DNA from: Sycobia sp. Sy_11
Taxonomy: Eukaryota; Arthropoda; Insecta; Hymenoptera; Epichrysomallidae
NCBI GenBank assembly: GCA_018907035.1
Contig: JACCIC010000037.1
Location: 893,501-957,500, forward strand
DNA length: 64,000 nt
Direction of reading: 5' to 3'
How positions within the stretch are numbered: position 1 is the stretch's first letter; each line of letters begins with the position of its first letter. Under the pieces are notes generated by a model that was not told the origin of the DNA, made no database searches, and saw only the letters and a list, made by a program, of their open reading frames with translations. Both the position numbers and the translations under genes were made by a program. Below, in pieces: positions 47,607-61,749 of the stretch.

Positions 47607-50600
47607 TTAACGCGAGCTTTTTGATCCTCCCTCTGAAATTCGAGCGCGCTCGCGCGCGCATGGTCGTGTAGTCGCCTGGGCATATGTATATAACGAAATC
47701 GCTGGAGCGTATGAAGGAGGCCGACTTATTTGAACCGCTTTAGAATTATATCAGCTTTATCGGGTCTACGAACTTTTTGGCATTATTCCGGCTTCTCGCG
47801 ATTCGTGCCCTGGAACAGCCTCTTTATATATATATATATATATAAGCGCCGCGCACGGAGTTTTCTTCTGCGCGTCCTTCAATGGGGGCGGTTGGGCGGG
47901 GGACACACTGCGGCCGAGTGTACAAATCTTCAAGTAGGAACAGGTGTATCCATTCTAATATGAGATTTATGTAGTGGAAAATGCACGAGGATTCAGCCAT
48001 AGCATTTATAGTTCTGCAAGGCGGCTGTCTGAAATGGGCCGTCTCTGTGAGTTTTATACTCTTTCTTATAGTCTTTATTTCTTTCATGTTGTTGATACGC
48101 ATATAATACTAATAAAATTTAACTATCTTTATCTAGAATTTGTTTTAAATTTTACTTGTATAAAAATTGTAATATTAATGATTTCACCTCTCTTATAGCA
48201 AATACGACTTCTTTCGCCTATAATTTTGACATTTACAAGTTGCCACGATTTTAATTCGTACGTTTCTGCATTTTCTTTTGGTTCATTTATTTAGTCGTTC
48301 CATCTCGTATAGTTCTGGATAGTATGCAAATATCGCGACATACCTATAGTTCTGCACATATAGAATACTCGTTTCTATCGCTGACAAAAAAATATTGTCA
48401 AGAAAATATGGGGGGGGGGGGTGATGAGAAGTCAGGCCACGCGTGTTTCCGTTGCTAAATTGAATATTTACATGAATAGAGAATGTCGCAGTTGGATAAA
48501 AATTATTCGCCACCAAATTAAGTCTTCGTTAAAAACGATGTCACGTGGCTGGAATATGACGTTATCGATGAATTTTCTAAGTTTCTGTTATAGACTAAAA
48601 TAATCCTCCTAAAGGTGTTGGCACAATATAATGAGCAACGAGAATTCTGCCTCTGTAGTGCCAATTCAATTTGTTATAGAAATCAAAGCGTAAATACGCG
48701 AAATAAAGCAAAAGCCGTTGAATAATTTGAGAAATTTTAACTATACTTCAATGCTCGAAGGAAGCTGTTGAATCTTTCGAACGCTGTAAGCCTGCTCTGC
48801 CTGTGCGCGTGGGTAGCTGCGTTTTTGGCCCCTCCACTACCACCCCGCCTTCCGTCAGGACTGACGTAAAGATTGACTAATTTATAAAGAGAATCGCGTT
48901 TAGGAGCCGCGCCATCAATTAATCAGGGATTTTAAGCGTCTCATTTGCGCCTATACGGGGATGAAGGTTCAGGGCTTCCAAGATGGAAGGTACCGTCAAA
49001 GTGACAAATCCGCGAAAACGCATCGAAGGCCCTCGGGAGAAATCGCGCGCGACACGGTATAATTTATAGATTTGGTTGTAAGGTGACTTGCTGGAATGTG
49101 TAAGGGTTTCGTGTAACATTGCTCGACCGTATAATGTTAAAAACATATCAATAAGCTAATTCGAATTAAAGGTCTTTACGCAATTGTACAGAATTTCCCT
49201 TAACCGTTTGTAATATTATAATATATGTGTGAGTATATTTTTCTGTATAAGAGAACTCAAGGCGCCCAACCGTCAGCTGCAAGTAAATACTACAGGTTTA
49301 AGCTGCAGGATATAATAAATAAGATTCAAGAAACAAGATCGATCGATATTATTGTTATAAAAATATATTTATACAAATTTTTTTTATACATTTTTCAAAA
49401 ATCGATCGATTTCTCACTTATTTTTGACTAAGATATTTTTTATTGATAAGTAACATCCATATAGCATAATAAATTCCTAATATAAAGCAAAAAAAAATTT
49501 TTATTTAAAAAAGGCAGTTTTAAAAAAGTCAAATATGTTTTTTTAAGTGCACAACTGGCTAAAATTAAATAGAGCTTATTATTTTATAAGTTGAATATAA
49601 ATATAAAATTCATGTCAAATAAACATCGTGTGTAAACATTGGACACATTCATAAAAATTATCCGGATTATTTAAATTTTGTGCAAAATTTGCATATAAAT
49701 TAAACAAGGGAATATCATCACTTATGTATTATAAAAAGTATGAGCGTTCATTGAACACATGACCTTTATAACTAATATAATTCATCTTTTTTATTTTATT
49801 TTATTTTATTTTATTTTTTTCAATAAAAAAAGGTTCATTGCTTGGCGTTATTCTTCTGTTATTTCCTAAAATACACCCAAAGTATAACAATGAAAAAATT
49901 TATTTTAAGAAATACACATTCACTGCAGAATTTGCACCTGCAGCTCATTGTGCAGCGGTAAAAAAGACGACCTTCGGTTAAACTAAAGCGAGACGGACAA
50001 AGCGCGATAGCAAGGAGCTATGTATATTCTGAATGCGCGAGGGAGCAAAAAAATCCGAAATTCATCAAAGTTATACGAGTGCTTGTGTAATTATCTTGAC
50101 CATCCTGCAGTAATAATTCTTTTTCGATGCAGTATGTTGTTTATCGCAATGCAATTATCTCAAAAGTAGCTAAATTTATGATTTTTCTTATTCTTCAAAG
50201 TGAGACTACTATGAAAAAAAGGGCGAAAGTTTGAGACATCGTTAGAGCAAAACTTCAAAATGGTCTTTTCTCCATATAACTTGATCGAGCGATTATTTTA
50301 TCATTTGTCGGACTATTTTGATTATTTTTAGGTTGATTATTAGATTATTTTTAAAATCGCTGAAGCTAATAAGTTAAAATAATCTTGAGGCTTTAAAAAT
50401 TTTCCATTCACTGGAAGATATGTAGGAAGTTTGCATCGTTGCATTAAAAGAAAAAAAAATAGATCGAAACAAAAGATTGTTCGTTTTTTTTCAGTAAAAA
50501 TATATAAAAAGATATTGTAATTTATATTTATCATTCCTTTATTTCAGTTAGTATTCATTATAAAATTAGGCTTCGACTATTTAAAAACCGATAGAAAATT

Positions 50601-51814
50601 CTAGAATTGCGACTGAAAAATTCCAAAATTATTTATCTTGTTTTGTCGAACTTTGACAATATCGATTGCCGAGACATGTACATTGCAAGAATATAAAAAA
50701 TGCCTTGTTACTATTATGATTTATATAATGTATTTGTAATTAACATAAATTCTTTTCCAAACTTCTGACATAATTTAATTTTTTTAAATTTTATAACGAT
50801 GATAATAATGATAACAATTATGAGAAAAAGTAGTTATATTTTAAAACTTAGTTATAGACTTTAATGCACGAACAAACAGTTATGCAAAGAATCCATAGGT
50901 ATTTTATTTAATGAAATGAATGCGAATGACAAATAAATCTATTAACTTTTTTCGCATATTTTCCGATAAAATAAGTCTTTGCTACTTTTGATTGTATGGT
51001 TTTAACGAATTTTTTAAATTGAAATTCGATGTTAATTTACGATAAGTTTTATCTATTATTGCACCTAAATGCAAAGTTTTTTATGATATACTAAAATTTT
51101 TATATTGTAGTTTCTATTTCTTAGAAAAATAATGAATTTCTAAGATGTAGTTAAATACATTATTATCAACTAACGTAAGTATCTTTAAATGGAAATAATA
51201 AATAAATATTATATGATGATCGTGTATTTGTCATTGAGTATTGAAGTTGTTCGAATAACTTAAAATACGAATTCAGATATGTGAGCGCTTATATTGAATT
51301 TGGAATATAATTGATAATGTAACAATCTATTATACGCTAGGGGTGATACGCATGTAACTTTAGTACTTTTCACAATTTAACGAATTTCTTTAGAGAAGGT
51401 CATTGTACAGAATAGTCCAAGTTAACATTGACAATGGTATATTTAGTTATAGTAATTTATAACTATTAAAGAGTCGGTCCTGAAACAATTTTATGTTTGT
51501 ACATATAATTTATAATCGCCAAGCATTTCGTACATATTTTGTGTTAACGTAGATTGCACAGTATTGAAAATGGCTTTTTTTGCTTGTGCACGTTAAAGGC
51601 TTTTGTGCAATTGGTTGATAATTGTAGGAGTACTACTCAAAATTTTAGACCTTACAGCTAAGCTAGATATTTCCATTTGTTTTATCTCAGAATTAGAAAA
51701 GAGGATTTTAATTTAATTTTATTTTTCGTAGTAATTTCTATTTCAGATTCCTCGGGGGTAATCGTGAATAAGAACAGTCTGTCATTATTTTAGTATAATA
51801 TATTGTAGTATAAA

Positions 51815-51840
51815 GACTGTAAGACTAATAAAAATATTTA
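51815..51840 (+). repeat. partial third copy of the inverted-repeat end found at 26885/27562
   Basis: GACTGTAAGACTAATAAAAA followed by TATTTA matches the right inverted repeat at 27562 with one substitution and a shorter A run; similarity then ends. It shows that the end sequence is a dispersed repeat and not peculiar to the Penelope-like copy. Confidence 0.65.
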
Positions 51841-53181
51841 GTTCCATATATTAGGGGACATTATTGTTCGTCATGTCAATCAGAATCAGGCAAATACTTA
51901 GCAGTGAAGCAAAATTAGATAAAAAGTTTTTCTTTACAGATTTCGCAACTGTCATATCATTGTGCTCCATTACCTTTTTGTCGAAGTTTGTATCTATAAA
52001 CTCATTTTATAGACTGTTTCCGTTCCACCATATAAATAATAACTATATATAAGACATTAATATAATAGTTCATGCGTAACATGCTTCTCAAATTTTAATT
52101 TAATGATAAATATACATCGAGAAATAATTTTTCCTTCTTTCGAACGTCTGACTAATTTTGGGAATTGCAACAACCGAAAAAAAAAATCTCCCCACCGGCA
52201 TTATCGTTTGAAAAACTCCTTATAACAGTGATTCACTTATACTATTCAAATGTTCGCTTTGTATGCGGACGACTGTTATATTTTTGTTTTCATCGCGGTA
52301 AAATCCACTCGGCGAGATGAGATTTTTTTCCCCTTCTGCCTCTTTTCCCACCTCCGCCTTTTTATAGCAGATACGCGGCTGCAACGGCGATTTTACAAAT
52401 TACCGTTGAGATTTCGATTGGCTTCGGCTGGAAAGTGTAAAACAAAAATATGAAAAAGAGGAAAACGAATTCCCTGGAGGAGGAGGGCCTACATTGTACG
52501 AAAATTGAATTGCGAGAGGGCTAAGGACGACAGCGTCAATATCTTCGAAGGCGAGGACGAAAGGCGCATTGTGGGATACTGCCCATTGAAATTTGACAGT
52601 AGTTCATGATTCGAAATTTATCAACAAACTGTAGAATATGTACAAGCAACTCAGTGTGTGTGTGTGTGTCGATAATTGGATGCGCAGACGAAACGGAATA
52701 TATAGGGTTTGACGTCCACCGTCAGGGGCGGGAAAAAATAATTTATTTCGCCAAAGGAAGTCGCCGCTAAAGTAAGTTTCCAGGAAAAATAAAAGAGCCT
52801 ATAATATTTTATAATCTAGGGGAGGGCCGAGCTCTCTTAAGAGAGGCGACCCTCTCGCAAAGTCCAGCTCTTCCTTTGATCGTCGTCGCACGCGGTCTGC
52901 GTTTTTCGTTATACGTGTATCTCTTGCTTTTTCTTTTTTTTTTCTTTTTTTTTTTAAATTTTATTTAACAGTAAGAGATTGCACGCGTTCGTGCGAGAGA
53001 TAGGCATACGGAGGGATATTATAATAGAAGAGGCCAAGGAGCGAACACGCGAGTGAGGACCGGGCGATTCGTTCGCGGACAATCGTTGTAACTTTTATAT
53101 ATATATATATTCAAGCGATTACGGGTTTGCGTGAGCGCGCTATAACGTCCAACCGGTAGTTTACATATTGTATATGGGGCG

Positions 53182-53225
<44 letters not shown>

Positions 53226-54513
53226 GTATATGCGTGCGCGTAAAATACACGCGTGCGCGACTCCCGAATATAATAATACACGTGTCATGGGGCAAGAGTC
53301 CGGCTATAATCGAAAAAGAGATATATTGTGCGTGTATGCGTCTGAAGTGCCGAATCAAAGTCTGTGATCGGGCTCCCGGGCTAGAATACGGTGGTTGCCC
53401 TTCATAGTAATTTAATGCATTAACCTTTTTAATAGTGTTTAAGGTATTAGGTAGCTCGGTTTTCGATACATGCCAAATTATCGTTACTCTTTTTCGAATT
53501 CAATAAAATTTCTTTATATATAAAGTGTTTATTTAGGCTTATTAGATATTTTGAAATATAATAAAATAACCATTCAAAAAACATTTGAAAAGTTGAAACA
53601 CGATCCTGCATTTTTCTATATAACCTATAAGCACTCTCCTAGTTCGAAATCTGAAAAATGTATTGTATAGTAAGTGTTATAAACTGTTCCCAACATTCTG
53701 AAAGAGTGGTCGAGAATTTTTAGATAATTAAAAATTATTTTTAGAAATAATATTTCTTTAACGTAATACATTAAGAGTCTTTACTATAGGATACCGAAAA
53801 TTGATTCCACATTTCTAAATAAGTTCATTATTAAATTTGAATGAGTATATTTGTATATGTATTTTTTTAATACTGATTACGATTATAATATACTAAAATG
53901 CGAAAAATGTAGAAACTCAATTGACTTTAGCTATTTAGCTGTCATTTACCTTTATCAATTTCTGTGAAATACATCATAAAATTAAATTTAAATACAAGTT
54001 TTTATTATTACCAATGTATAATTTTGATTTTTAATTTATTTCAAAATAGTGTTTAATTTAATTAATTTTGGTAACAAAGGCAATAGCTTTCTAAATTTCT
54101 CTGATAAGTTAGTGAATATTTTATTGTTTATGCCCATTGCTATGGCATATTAAATTTAATAATTTATACCAATAGAAATTTTGCGATTTTTTAATCAGTG
54201 AAATGATTTTTGCGAATTTAAATTTACAACGTATTCTATCTCAGTTAGAGTAATGTTAATTAACTAATATTAATTAACTTATTACTTGATAAGGTCTGCT
54301 AACCAAGCGTGGAAGTCCATGCCTAGATGTGATTCTATATGTATAGGAACTAGTGAATAATCGATCATATTTGTGCATACGTACGCGCGCGTGTGTGTCT
54401 AAATTATCTATATGCATATGCACGTCATATGTCCATAAAATTCTGCCCAACTGCAAGAGTTGCTTTATAATGTTGTTACGGAATGTCTGTCTGCCGAGGA
54501 AGAGCGGAAAGAC

Positions 54514-54516
<3 letters not shown>

Positions 54517-54572
<56 letters not shown>
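54517..54572. repeat. (GA)n microsatellite
   Basis: About 28 GA units at the left edge of the 54.6-55.3 kb GC-rich island. Confidence 0.93.
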
Positions 54573-54577
<5 letters not shown>

Positions 54578-54659
54578 AGGAGCAGAGTACAATGAAAAGG
54601 ATGAAGTTAAGCCGGACCTGTGCTGATGTATAAATATACGTACATATCCGCGCGTGTAT

Positions 54660-55634
54660 ATTGTCCGCCTAGGCAGGGAGCGAGTTGGAGAAAGAGAGGA
54701 AGGGAGAAGCGAATAAGGAAACGCGCGCGTACAATACGCGATGGCCGATGGGACGCGTGTCCCGTGCCGGGACGGTCCGCGGATTCGTGCCTCTGTCGTA
54801 AGATGCGCGCGCCCGCGGGCCCATTGTGCCGGCTCCATACCTCGGCTGCGAGGACCGATTCTCCGCGATGCCGCGGTAGTTTGCGCCCGACGCTCCGCGA
54901 CCTCGGTCCCCTCCGCCCTTCTCCGCCCTTCTCCCTCCTCCCTCGGTCGACCGGTCGGGTGCCGCGCCTCCCGGACGGCGCCGGTCCCGATCGCGAGCGC
55001 GCACTCCCCCGCCGTCCCCGACACGGCGGGGCCGCTCGTCCGCGACTTTTTCCCGCCGCTGTCGTCGCTTCCCTCGCTCGCCCCGACGAGCGCGCAGAGG
55101 AGCAGCGGGGTGGGAGAGGCTCGAGAGGGAGCGCCGGCGAGCAATCGCGGGCTGCGATTCGAGCGACGCGCGCTCCCCCCGCCCGCTCTGCTCCTTGAAT
55201 CGCGAGGTCGTTATCGCGCTACTTGCATATTGTACCGTAGGCCGAGTCCTCTGTGCTCGGGCCCCGCGGCACAAGTTCGGTGGGCGCGCGCGCGCGCATT
55301 ACATGCACGCAGCCGGATCTGCCTGCATCGCGCTAATGTGCGTGTAAATAAAGTTATATAGCGTTATATATGATATATATCTATATATTGAAAGGATAGA
55401 ATTGAGTGGCGTTTTGTTAAACAGGAGCAAAGATAGATTTGCTTATATATCTGACGGACTAAGGTTTTATTAGGATAGAAAATAACAAGAGAGTTTTTCG
55501 CGAGTGCAATAATTCAGGAATATCGAATAGACAGTGAGAGTGAGAGAGAGGGAGAGAGTGGGAGAGAGAGACAGATTGAGAGAAAGAGAGGAATATAGTT
55601 TAGAGAGGGTGAAGAAGAGCAAAAGTGGATAGTC
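54660..55634 (+). promoter_or_regulatory. large CpG-rich island, possible promoter with non-coding exon
   Basis: About 700 bases (54660-55330) are the most GC- and CpG-rich DNA in the window. Three overlapping frames of 190-222 codons on both strands run through it, which is expected when stop codons are rare in GC-rich DNA. Their Arg/Pro/Ala/Ser composition argues against coding. A GTAAGT donor at 55635 would fit the end of a 5' UTR exon. Direction is tentative. Confidence 0.35.
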
Positions 55635-55980
55635 GTAAGTACACGATGAAATTAATTTTTTTCCTGTCTTTTTTTAACCTCTTTCGTCTCATTAAGTTTT
55701 CATTCTCTGTATAATTCTTAATCGATTGCGCCCGCGTAAAAAATTTCGAAGTCTGCGGGAAAGTTTTAGTGTTTTTGTTTTTATGCTCGGGAGTGCGTGC
55801 ATGCGAGGGCGCGCGCGCGTGCGTGCGTGCGAATTAGAAACAGCGAGAGCGAGGCGCGCAAAAGAACCGATTGAGTCACGCTGCAGCGACTCCCCCGCCG
55901 CCACCTTCTTATAGACTGCGACGCCGTGCACTAAGTCGAGCCCCCCCCCCCCCTCAACCCCCTTTGTGCGTTTATTATAC

Positions 55981-55983
<3 letters not shown>

Positions 55984-56044
<61 letters not shown>
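55984..56044. repeat. (GA)n microsatellite
   Basis: About 30 perfect GA units. Confidence 0.95.
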
Positions 56045-56047
<3 letters not shown>

Positions 56048-56287
56048 AAAAATGGCGCAGCTATATAATTTATACATTTATTACGAATTCACGTCGATTA
56101 CGAAACGTGGCGCGAAGCTGCATTTTTTATATTATATATTTATGAGGATTATTATATATGATTTCGAAGAGAATGAAAAATTATACCTTTTTTTGCACGT
56201 CTATTATCTCCATTTCCGATTGTTATTCTTGCAATAATTAAGAATCTCAAATGGAAGTGCTCGTTTAAACGTGTTAACGATGATTGC

Positions 56288-56289
<2 letters not shown>

Positions 56290-56350
<61 letters not shown>

Positions 56351-56361
56351 CATTATTATTA
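56290..56361. repeat. (TTA)n trinucleotide array
   Basis: About 24 TTA units with one C interruption; the longest trinucleotide array in the window. Confidence 0.94.
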
Positions 56362-57908
56362 TTTGCTTTGAAATCTATCAATTGGTTATATATTATACCC
56401 TTTATGTTAATTAAGTATATTCTAGTCAGAATCTTTGTATATAAAATTGAAAAATATGTGCAATGTAAGGGCATAATTCTACGATTGACCTTTTATTTGT
56501 GATTTTAATTTTAATTTATATGTAAATATGCACGTGTGATGCTCGCCGTGCAACTCTGTTATTCTATATAAATACTAAGCTTCCTTTTGTTGACATTAAT
56601 TTTCTGAATATCTGACCAATTGTCATTCTTCGCTATTGTTTTGTTGCCAGAGCACGATAAATTTGTGCAATTTTATTTGTGGTCCTGAAAATATGTTTAT
56701 TTTCAATTTTCCACTAACTATGATCGACAAAAAATATGCAACGTCATCTGAATTTCGTTATAATTTTTTTTACCTTTTATTAATTTTTGTGAACTTTCAT
56801 TTTAAGCGCAAAACATTGAGTATCTGAATGACATAAATGTTTAAAAGTGTCAAACATCGTGAAGTGAATTACAGCAATCGATACACGAGAGAGCAAACTT
56901 TAATTTTCCTTTGACATGCCTTTGATTAAATATCTCTTGTATTGGATCGCCTTAATATATACATTCGTGGTATGCTAGTGCGATTATCGCTGTATATATA
57001 TATGGTTAATAATCGAGCAACGGTGCGTCAATAAACATTGAGTGAACCTAAAGAGAAAGACAGAAGTTGCGAGGGAAAGCGACATTTCGGCCGATGTCGA
57101 AGGGCGCGAATGCAACAATAACATGCGCAGCGCGTGAGCGCACGCGAATATCTATATACACTTGGACTAAACAGACGTATACGCGCACATATTATAGAAC
57201 GTGTATATTATATAGCAACAGACCCGCTACATCAAAAGTCTCTTCTCCTTCGATGCTTCGATTCATCGACCGACATTGCTATATATATATACATTATTAC
57301 TTCGTCGAATGGTTCCGATTTCCCGGAAATTTTTACTTGCGCAAACGGCTTTTTCCGACCTGCGACCATTTCCCGCGCGGTATTAATATGTATAGTACAG
57401 TAGAGAGAATTTTTCGTTTTAATAGTATTATAATTTGACATTGACATATAATTTTTGAAAATATTCAGAAATATTTTGTCAAGTTTTACCTTACTTTTCC
57501 GTCACTTATTTCGATGTATTATTATTAAATAAGACGCATCCAAGACGAACATGGCAACTCGTCACCCTCTCGTTCGCTGCACACACGCATACTTGCATGC
57601 GCATGGTTGATGTGTAGATCGAGGTGTATATATACATACAAATGAATCTACTAGAAAACTAGACGTCTGGGAATAATGGAAGGGAATAGATTTGGTGCCA
57701 CGTGAGAGGACTCCCTTGCATTTCGAAGCGCAAAAATAAAGGACTCACTCTCTCACACGCGCACGCACATATGTACACACGTGCCTGTGTTTCTCTCTTT
57801 CTCCCTCTATCATACATGAAAGGACGTTATTGGCTTGTCTCTAATCCGAGTGGTACTACTTTTCTTCTATGCTCAACTCCGCAGGATGCACTCGTCGGCC
57901 TTGCCACC

Positions 57909-57960
<52 letters not shown>

Positions 57961-58077
57961 CCTTTTCTTTCTTTTTTTTCATTTCTTGTCTACGCGCGCT
58001 CTATGCGGTCCGGGCGCCCGTTTCTATGACTGAAAGTGCACCGATGGGAGCACCTGCGTTTTGTGCGTTCAACTTTC

Positions 58078-58081
<4 letters not shown>

Positions 58082-58141
<60 letters not shown>
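58082..58141. repeat. (CT)n microsatellite
   Basis: About 30 CT units grading into a few TATC and TTTC units. Confidence 0.94.
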
Positions 58142-58149
<8 letters not shown>

Positions 58150-58926
58150 CTCTCTTTCTTCCTTTCTCTCTACATGTGCACGTATTTTTCTCATGCCGTG
58201 TGCCCCGTACCGGTATTTCAAACTTTTTTTTTTATATATAATGTACAGCGCGGCTTCGTAAGTAGCACGTTATAGAATTCATACTCTATTTCAATCTGTG
58301 CGTTCAATCTTTTGTCTCGATAGTATATACAAACGAAAATTTGATTAATGCAAAAACTATTATAGGAAATTTTAAGAGAAATTTTACAACTTTTCTATAA
58401 TATATGTATAAATAGTATACAGCAACTTCATATTTATAGAAAGGTACTGATAAGTTAATCTTCTTCATTTTCAAAAATCTTTGAATTTTATTAGTATAAT
58501 TGGTTGTATTAATTGTCGTTTGTGAGAATTATTGTATGTGATATGATGTGTGTGCGTATGTGTGCGCGCGTTTAATATGCGGTGTACCAACTTTACAGCA
58601 GTTATATTGAAGTAGCATTAAAGCGAACTTCAGAATATTCTATATTTATGCATGCATTTGATCACGTATTATAATATTCCTTTCATATTTATCATAGGTC
58701 ATAACGCCGATACAAGAGAAACTTTGTTGCTAACGGTGCGTGGAGAGGTAAGGAAAAAAAGAGAGACAAAGGATAGAGAGGGACGAAGAAAGGAGAGTCT
58801 TTGCTTAATGTATATAGATATTCGCCACGGTCTTAGACAGAAACCTGCGACTCAAACCGGGAGAGCATAAAAAAAGGGGGAGGGCACTTTACTCTTTCGA
58901 CTATACACATCCTTGCTCTTCCGCTA

Positions 58927-58980
<54 letters not shown>

Positions 58981-59203
58981 TATTCTCTCTTTCCCCGCGC
59001 GTTACCGGTTTTCATTTAAAACCGAACGGGGCCTCTCTCCTCTTTTTCTCTCTTCCACTCTCCTTCTCTCCTTCCTTTTCTCTCCTTCGTCGCCGAACCC
59101 GGTAGCAGTGGTATTTTACGATAGTATATAACATGGTAGCAGCAGCCTACATACATACATACGCACATACATACATACATACATATATACATGTATACAT
59201 AAT

Positions 59204-59258
<55 letters not shown>

Positions 59259-59553
59259 CATTACAAAGTTTTTCGTTCGCATCGCGCAACCCGCGGGACA
59301 TAGAGAACTACTTATATGCGCGTCGTAACCGAAATGCATCTGATTATTCGTCCCGCGCGAGAACTGGCTTTCTATATAATATAAGAACGGTCGGAACTTC
59401 TTGTTTTATTCTCTCAATATTGTACATAACATAAGCTCCACGTGCGCGCGCGAAACGCTGGCGCCGGGATTTCCTGCCGCGCTCTACAGTCCACGATATG
59501 GAATGCGCTTTATTCGCGCACTTCCTCATTCGCCGCACTACACTAATCACCGT

Positions 59554-59558
<5 letters not shown>

Positions 59559-59610
<52 letters not shown>

Positions 59611-59624
59611 CTCATTGCGTGTAT

Positions 59625-59671
<47 letters not shown>
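59559..59671. repeat. (TA)n and (GA)n arrays separated by 17 bases
   Basis: (TA)25 at 59559-59608 is followed by a short unique spacer and (GA)n at 59626-59671. Confidence 0.93.
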
Positions 59672-59675
<4 letters not shown>

Positions 59676-61694
59676 TGGGGGAGGGAGATATGTTACATTC
59701 GTGCGTGGTATTTTATCAGGAACATCAGGAATCTGAGGGTCTTACAATTACGGCGCTTGCGCGTTCCTGCATTGGTGCGCCCCGTTTTATATTGCTCGAA
59801 AAGATTTGCTTTGAGGATCGACTGCACTGTATAATGCGCACGCGCGGTGATACGGCTTTGAAGTTTCGAATTTCTTCCTTCCACACGATGCGTTTCCGAG
59901 AAGGTCATATTATATTTAAGCTTTCGGTCTGATAATGCGCGCGATTAAACTTGTATATATGCGCTTTTCGTACACGGTTTTGCGAAATATTTAATCCTAA
60001 CCAATAGTGACGTTCAATTAATTATAGTATAAATAGCTATTGGCAAAGAGAATTGGCCCTGCTTATATGGGGGCGCCACTGCATCGAAACGAAAAAAGGC
60101 CACCACGTGCTATACAGACAATACACTGTTCAAATGGAGAGAATTGATATTGTATGTCAAAAAAGAGGCGTTTATATTTCACATTTCTATTTAAATCTTG
60201 TACTATACTTTAGAATCCCGTAGCATATTAAAAAAACAGAATACACGTGCTATAATTATTTTCTTGACGTTTTAGCTAAACACATTACATTTTATAAAAC
60301 GCAATTAACTAAAAATCGATTTTTTAATAGACTTCTTTCTCTTAATACATTGAAATTTGTTCACAAACTATCATTTCAGAGGTAAATGATTGTTTTCTTA
60401 TCGCATAAAATTTTTATTATTTTTTTATTTTGGTTTATTTTTTTTCATTCCAATGCCAAAAAATAAATTTTTGCAGCGTCATATTCAGGAATAAAATGAA
60501 AACTTAAATTTATATTACCATTTTTATAAAAAGTGATATTCTTTATAACAGTATTCCTTTTTCTTAAGCCCTTTCGATGGTGTGTCTTTTACACAAAATA
60601 GAAATGTACAGTGTTATGGTTCGAAAATTTTAAAAGATCTCTAAATTATTTTTAAACTAAACTTCGAATATCGAATATATACGTTCAAGGATTTTTCGTG
60701 TTTTCCATAACTTACTGAATAATCCGCACTCGTCATAAAAAAATCGTAAATGCATTTTCCGCAAAGTAAGATTCTTCAAAATAACTACCTAAATACAGAA
60801 ACAACGTTTAGATCTAATTTTTGCGTTTAAAGAATGACCGCAAAAAAGTCGATACCTTTCGCGGATATATTCATATATCACCGAGAAGTAAGGAAAAGAG
60901 ATGTGAACACATGCTTTTGTTATCTCCTCGTTGCTATAGATTTGATTGAGAATTTATCTTAATTTTTAAAAAAAAATTTCAATAACCACTCCTTTCAGGG
61001 GCTGGAAGGCTTTTTCAGTATTTTTCAAAATTATTGTCCTTTGCATTTATTTTATATTTATTTGCAGTCATCGAGCTACTCTTACAACATATAGTAATAC
61101 ATTTTCTAACTAACAGAGGCGTGTCCTAGATCTGAAGGATTCTAACGTAGTGAACATATCCAGTAATAAAATAGCAAATAACATAAAGTAAAGTCCAGTA
61201 ATAAAATAGCAAATTCAGTACTAAACATACAAAAATTTAAAAAAAATGTTCTAGTCGGATTTGGTTGGTTCGCGTTTTGGAAAAAAGTGACTATAATTAG
61301 TTTTTATGAAATAACATCCTCCACGTAAAGGGAGAATACCTTCTTTTTTAGAGGGAAAATTGAAAAAAAATTTTTACTTTTAACGATTTTTCAATCTCTA
61401 AATAAAGGTAGTTCTTGAATAATTTAAAAAAGGAAAAAACATTTGAAAAAATATTTGTCCAAAAAGCATAAGATTTTTGTTCAAGATGTACACGGAGTCA
61501 GGTATATAAATCAAAATGAATTTTTTTTGTATATCTTATGTGCCAAAACGGAACGGTGACAGCCGTTTAATTAAATACACACACATATATAAATGAAGAT
61601 CGAATGGTCTTAAAATGACGTAAAACATTTAGGCGCACATTGCACGGTCCATTGTTTGTGTTTCGGGGTTTTATTTAATCAAAAAGAAAAACAG

Positions 61695-61749
<55 letters not shown>

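Larger units (their letters stand above)
45606..54516. other. gene-free stretch, possibly intronic
   Basis: No supported gene was found. 46.4-47.1, 49.1-52.2 and 53.4-54.3 kb are AT-rich; 45.7-46.4, 48.8-49.1 and 52.2-53.1 kb are of mixed, higher-complexity composition. Arrays are (GT)n 47146-47222, (TA)n 47551-47604 and (CT)n 53184-53222. A run of eleven G lies near 48411-48421. Confidence 0.6.

Noticed and set aside
51853..52010. Minus-strand open stretch with protein-like words (FDKKVMEHNDMTVAKSV)
   Set aside because: A stop codon closes it just upstream, there is no start and no recognised family. It may be a transposon relic, but it cannot be supported.
52250..52453. 67-codon frame containing YADDCYIF, like a reverse transcriptase active site
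   Set aside because: Nothing else of a reverse transcriptase is found around it; the match is a short chance word.
54476..55361. Four long overlapping frames in the GC-rich island
   Set aside because: Present on both strands at once, Arg/Pro/Ala/Ser-rich, and explained by few stop codons in GC-rich DNA.
59016..59932. Frames of 60-144 codons around the 59 kb arrays
   Set aside because: Driven by (TA)n, (CATA)n and (GA)n repeats, with no motif.
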